This document shows, one piece after another, positions 60,851 to 64,000 of a stretch of 64,000 nucleotides of DNA (positions are counted from its first letter, which is position 1; the number at the start of each line of letters is the position of its first letter). The DNA lies in assembly GCF_963678635.1 (NCBI RefSeq), contig NC_087069.1:12778530-12842529 (forward strand), read 5' to 3'. Source of the stretch: Symsagittifera roscoffensis. Its lineage: Eukaryota > Xenacoelomorpha > Acoela > Convolutidae. The notes below the pieces were generated by a model that was given only the letters and a program-made list of their open reading frames with translations, searched no databases and was not told the origin of the DNA. The position numbers were made by a program, and so were the translations under genes.

Positions 60851-62201
60851 GTGAGGATACCGCTTAAATATCACAAAAAAAAACACAGTTTGGCTTCGAA
60901 ATGCTGGCTAAAACGATTATTAGTAAGCCTTTAATTTTTTCACAATGTGTCATTGTATTAATTATACGTTTTTATTTCTTAGAGGAAAATCTATTTAGGT
61001 AATCAGTTGATCAGTTGAACCAATGCACTAACCTAATCAAGAAAATTGTGCTTTGGTGTTCGATTAGTTTCATTCAGCAACTTAAAACTCATCAAAAATT
61101 GGTTTGAACCTAAATTGGCTTTGAATTTACGCACAGAAAATTGTATTTGTAGTAAAAAGTAAAAAGTAATTAAACATAAATGAAAGCATTTGTTTTTTTT
61201 TTTTGAAAAATTGATTGTGCTTCATCACAGATTTCCCAGAAGAGTTTCCGCTTTGTGTTTTTACTTGTTTTTTTTTCTGATCACAGTTCTGGGAAAAAAG
61301 ATGACGCAAGTCTTAATTTTTCCGAGCAAAACTATATACATCAAAAAACATTGGTTTGATGTTAAATATGGCATCATCTCAAAAGTTTATCTTAAGTGAA
61401 TATGATTCCTAAAAAAGCTTTATTTCAGATTTTAAAAAAATTCCCTGAAAAATAAATGTGTTGCAGTGATGTCGTACTCTATGAAAACAGCTGATATTGA
61501 TTTTAAGTTTGCTTTTTGATGAAGTTTTTGTCATAATTTATTTGTTTCCTCTATTTTTATAGACATTACTAAGAATAATGAAAAGCTTGCTTTTTGCCCT
61601 AAATCAAAAGTATCGTACAAACTTGGTTTTTTCTATTAAACTGTACTAACCATGGTTTTTATACTTATGATAATGAGAATAGTTAGCACCTGGGAAATGT
61701 ATTCACTCTAGAAACCAAAAAATAGTTTTGATTTTCCTTGGACTGTTAAAAAACTGACTCTCATAATTAAAATACTTAAAACACTCTATAGGATAATTTT
61801 TTACTTCATATCACTTCAAATCACTTCATTTCATTCGTTAGAGCTGAAACTTCTTACAGCTATTACTATTTTTCCACGCACTACTATAATATTTTTTCTT
61901 CCATATATAACATTCATAGAAAGCTTTTCTTCGGTGATTGGACATGTACAGAGATGAAACAAGAAAAGATGTTCATTTCTAAAACACTGAACATGGACTA
62001 TGGAACTTTGATACTGAAACAAGAAACCAAATTACACCGACTTGGGAACTTTGATAGTAAAACAACAATCCAAACTTTAATTTTTTTAGTGCAAACGAGT
62101 TCAAAAAGAGTTTAAAAGTTTTAGCTAAATCTGTAAAATTAGCTGTAAACAATACTGAGTACATGTTCCTTTTTTAAAAAAAAAACATCACGTTTTCAAC
62201 A
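60851..62201. other. Gene-free AT-rich spacer
   Basis: Only short chance frames. Nothing recognised. Confidence 0.5.
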
Positions 62202-62397
62202 TTACGAGGCCAAACTGTGCATTTTGTGCATTGTAAGCGGATTCCAAACAAGGACGCTCCCTTTGCTCTTCTTTTGTTCTTTATTTTCCTTTGATCGTTC
62301 CGACAAAATTTTCACATGTTTAAAGACTTGTCTCTGGAATCCAGGAGCATACAGACACAAAATTGTGCTCCTATCCAGTGCACAATTTGGCCTCGTA
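62202..62397. mobile_element. 196-bp MITE-like element with ~19-bp terminal inverted repeats
   Basis: TTACGAGGCCAAACTGTGCA at the left and TGCACAATTTGGCCTCGTA at the right are inverted with one mismatch. Same ends as the 1.2-kb element at 44256-45471, and it also carries TTGTAAGCGGATTCC just inside the left end. Non-coding. Confidence 0.8.
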
Positions 62398-63793
62398 CTG
62401 AAACTTTGTTCTATTTTAACCAAAGAGACATGTGCTGAATGGCAACAGGTAAATTTTTGTTTAGATTTTTTTTCGTGATGCATTAAGATTGCTTGTTTTG
62501 AGGAGAAAGTTCCGGGTGCCCTTCAGTTTTAAAAAAAGGAACTCATCTTTCGAAAAATTTTCAACATTGGTTTTTTTAAAAAAAAAACTTGGTACGAAAT
62601 TTTTTATGCTTTTCTCGAAAAATGGAAAAAAGTTAGAACAAACATTTGATAGCGATTCCCATCTGATAGTGATCAAAATGATCCGTATTTCCAATTAATG
62701 AATTAGAATTTGTCAAACCACAGATCGGTTTCAACTTTCAACAAAAGAAACTCTTTTGGTTTTTGTTTTGTTTTAACCAATCGTTTAGAGGCTCCTAAAG
62801 CATCTAGTTTTTCCAAGATCAGTTAGTTAGGATGTGGTAGTCTCATAGCTTTCAGCGATCAACGAATACGAAAGGACTCAATCATGTTTCGATCTAAAAT
62901 CAAAATCCAATTACTTTCAAGACATTCATTGTATAACTTTTCTTTTTGACTATTTGGTAACAATTTTTGCTTTGTTCAAATATTATGGCTTTTGAATATT
63001 TTGAGAGTCCATAAAAAATGAAGTACAGAAAAAATTTTGAATTGGGAAATTACCGATGGGTGCAAAATTACCGGTGTTCTGAATTGCGAAAGTTTTCCAT
63101 ACAAAAATGAGTCGGGATGACACAATGTTATAGTTTTTGTAGAAAAAAAACTTGTTTTGCAGGCTAACTACTTTGAAAGTTAATGCCGTTTTTGTTTCAA
63201 GTTGCCACCTTTTTGTCTTGTTTTTTGGTTCTAGAAAAAAGTGAAGCTTATATTCGGTTTTTTTTTATTCGAGATGTTGTCAAAAAAAGTACTGGCTGTG
63301 GGTGTCGATCTGAAGATATTCGTTATTTTAGAGTGAGCGAGTACCTCAAAAAATTTAACTAGCAATTTAATTTTATTATATTACTGGCACAAAACACATC
63401 GTTTGTCAATATTCTCTGGTTAAAAATTTTATCGAGTTACTAGTTAAAAGGCTGTTAAAACGATCAGAGCTTTGCCCTTAAAAACGAGTCTTGTTGGAAT
63501 ACGTAACAACTTGCTAATTGCTGTATATATTGTTCAATTGGCATACAATTTTAGATGGATGGCAAGGCAACAGTCTTCGCTGCAGTTCGGATACGATGTC
63601 ATTGTTTGGCTGCATTCCTTTCAAACCTCATATGATAGAATTTTCCAATATGATTGAATATTTAATCGACCTACCGGGTCGAAGTTGTGGTTTTAAGTTC
63701 AGAGTTTCTAGCTCAGAGTCTGGTACCAAAAATTCATGGCAGCAACACACATCAAATTCGGCAAAATTTAAACATAAAGCTTTAAAACCAGGC
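62398..63793. other. Gene-free AT-rich spacer
   Basis: Overlapping frames on both strands at 62461-62698 and a 61-codon frame at 63472-63657 have no recognisable features. Confidence 0.5.
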
Positions 63794-64000
63794 CTTAAAT
63801 CTGCAAAGTCCGATTCTAAGTCTGCAAGTCGGAAAATAAGTCTGAAAAGTCTGAACCTAATTCTGCATAGTCTGCACATAAATCTGCAAAGTCTGAACAT
63901 AAGTCTGCAATGTCTGAACATAAGTCTGCAAAGTCTGAACATAAGTCTGCAAAGTCTGAACAAAAGTCTGCAAAGTCTGAACATAAGTCTGCAAAGTCTG
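63794..64000. repeat. 21-bp tandem array, continues past the window
   Basis: Unit AGTCTGAACATAAGTCTGCAA, increasingly exact toward the window end. The left end is degenerate. The minus strand is open through it, coding a seven-residue repeat (RLCRLMF), a consequence of a stop-free 21-bp unit. Confidence 0.9.

Noticed and set aside
63628-63984. Minus-strand protein of RLCRLMF heptads
   Set aside because: The frame is open because the 21-bp unit lacks stops; there is no start context and no non-repeat domain, so it is noted only as a repeat consequence.

Overview
The window looks like a gene-poor, repeat-dense piece of an AT-rich invertebrate (metazoan) nuclear genome. This rests on reading the sequence: a Ty3/gypsy-like retroelement with an envelope gene, a short spliceosomal intron with a TACTAAC branch site, a non-LTR reverse transcriptase relic, a tRNA-derived SINE, several inverted-terminal-repeat elements and long minisatellite arrays. 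I cannot name the species. I found no convincing host protein-coding gene, tRNA, rRNA or CRISPR array.

Positions 1 to about 10,587 are one left-truncated retroelement on the + strand. Its + strand is rich in A and C and very poor in G. It begins inside reverse transcriptase and runs through RNase H and integrase to a pol stop at 3009-3011, broken by three frame changes. Downstream lies an unusually large accessory block: a small two-segment membrane ORF (3832-4020), a Pro/Ser/Thr-rich ORF 'A' (4021-5163), an Env-like glycoprotein (5151-6685) and a second Pro/Ser/Thr-rich ORF 'C' (6682-8483). A, Env and C overlap at their junctions: Env starts inside the end of A, and C starts on the Env stop codon as ATGA. 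A 71-nt intron follows three bases after the C stop. The region 8558-10587 should hold the 3' untranslated sequence and LTR, but its borders cannot be fixed without the 5' LTR.

From 10.6 to 64 kb the window is a mosaic of repeats in T-rich DNA without recognisable genes. A 543-bp non-coding element occurs six times (10.6, 14.2, 30.8, 35.1, 40.0 and 41.2 kb). A 7-kb array of about 73-bp monomers (17.7-24.6 kb) has a higher-order period that changes by whole monomers, and its monomer resembles part of the 543-bp element. Other components are a G-rich 'GCGGATCTAG' element (25.9, 38.6, 55.9 and 58.3 kb), a duplicated 185-bp block (33.1 and 34.5 kb), a broken LINE-type RT (36 kb), a 1.2-kb element with 18-bp TIRs (44.3 kb) and its short relatives (57.3, 60.7, 62.2 kb), and a 1.16-kb foldback element with long C and G homopolymers (46.8 kb). 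Further right are 21-bp 'AGTC' arrays (51.9, 53.7-55.3 and 63.8-64.0 kb) and a minus-strand tRNA-derived SINE (55.4 kb).

The most unusual part is the virus-like overlapping gene block behind pol. The satellite and foldback structures come next. Most open frames to the right of 10.6 kb are chance or repeat-borne frames and are not annotated as genes.
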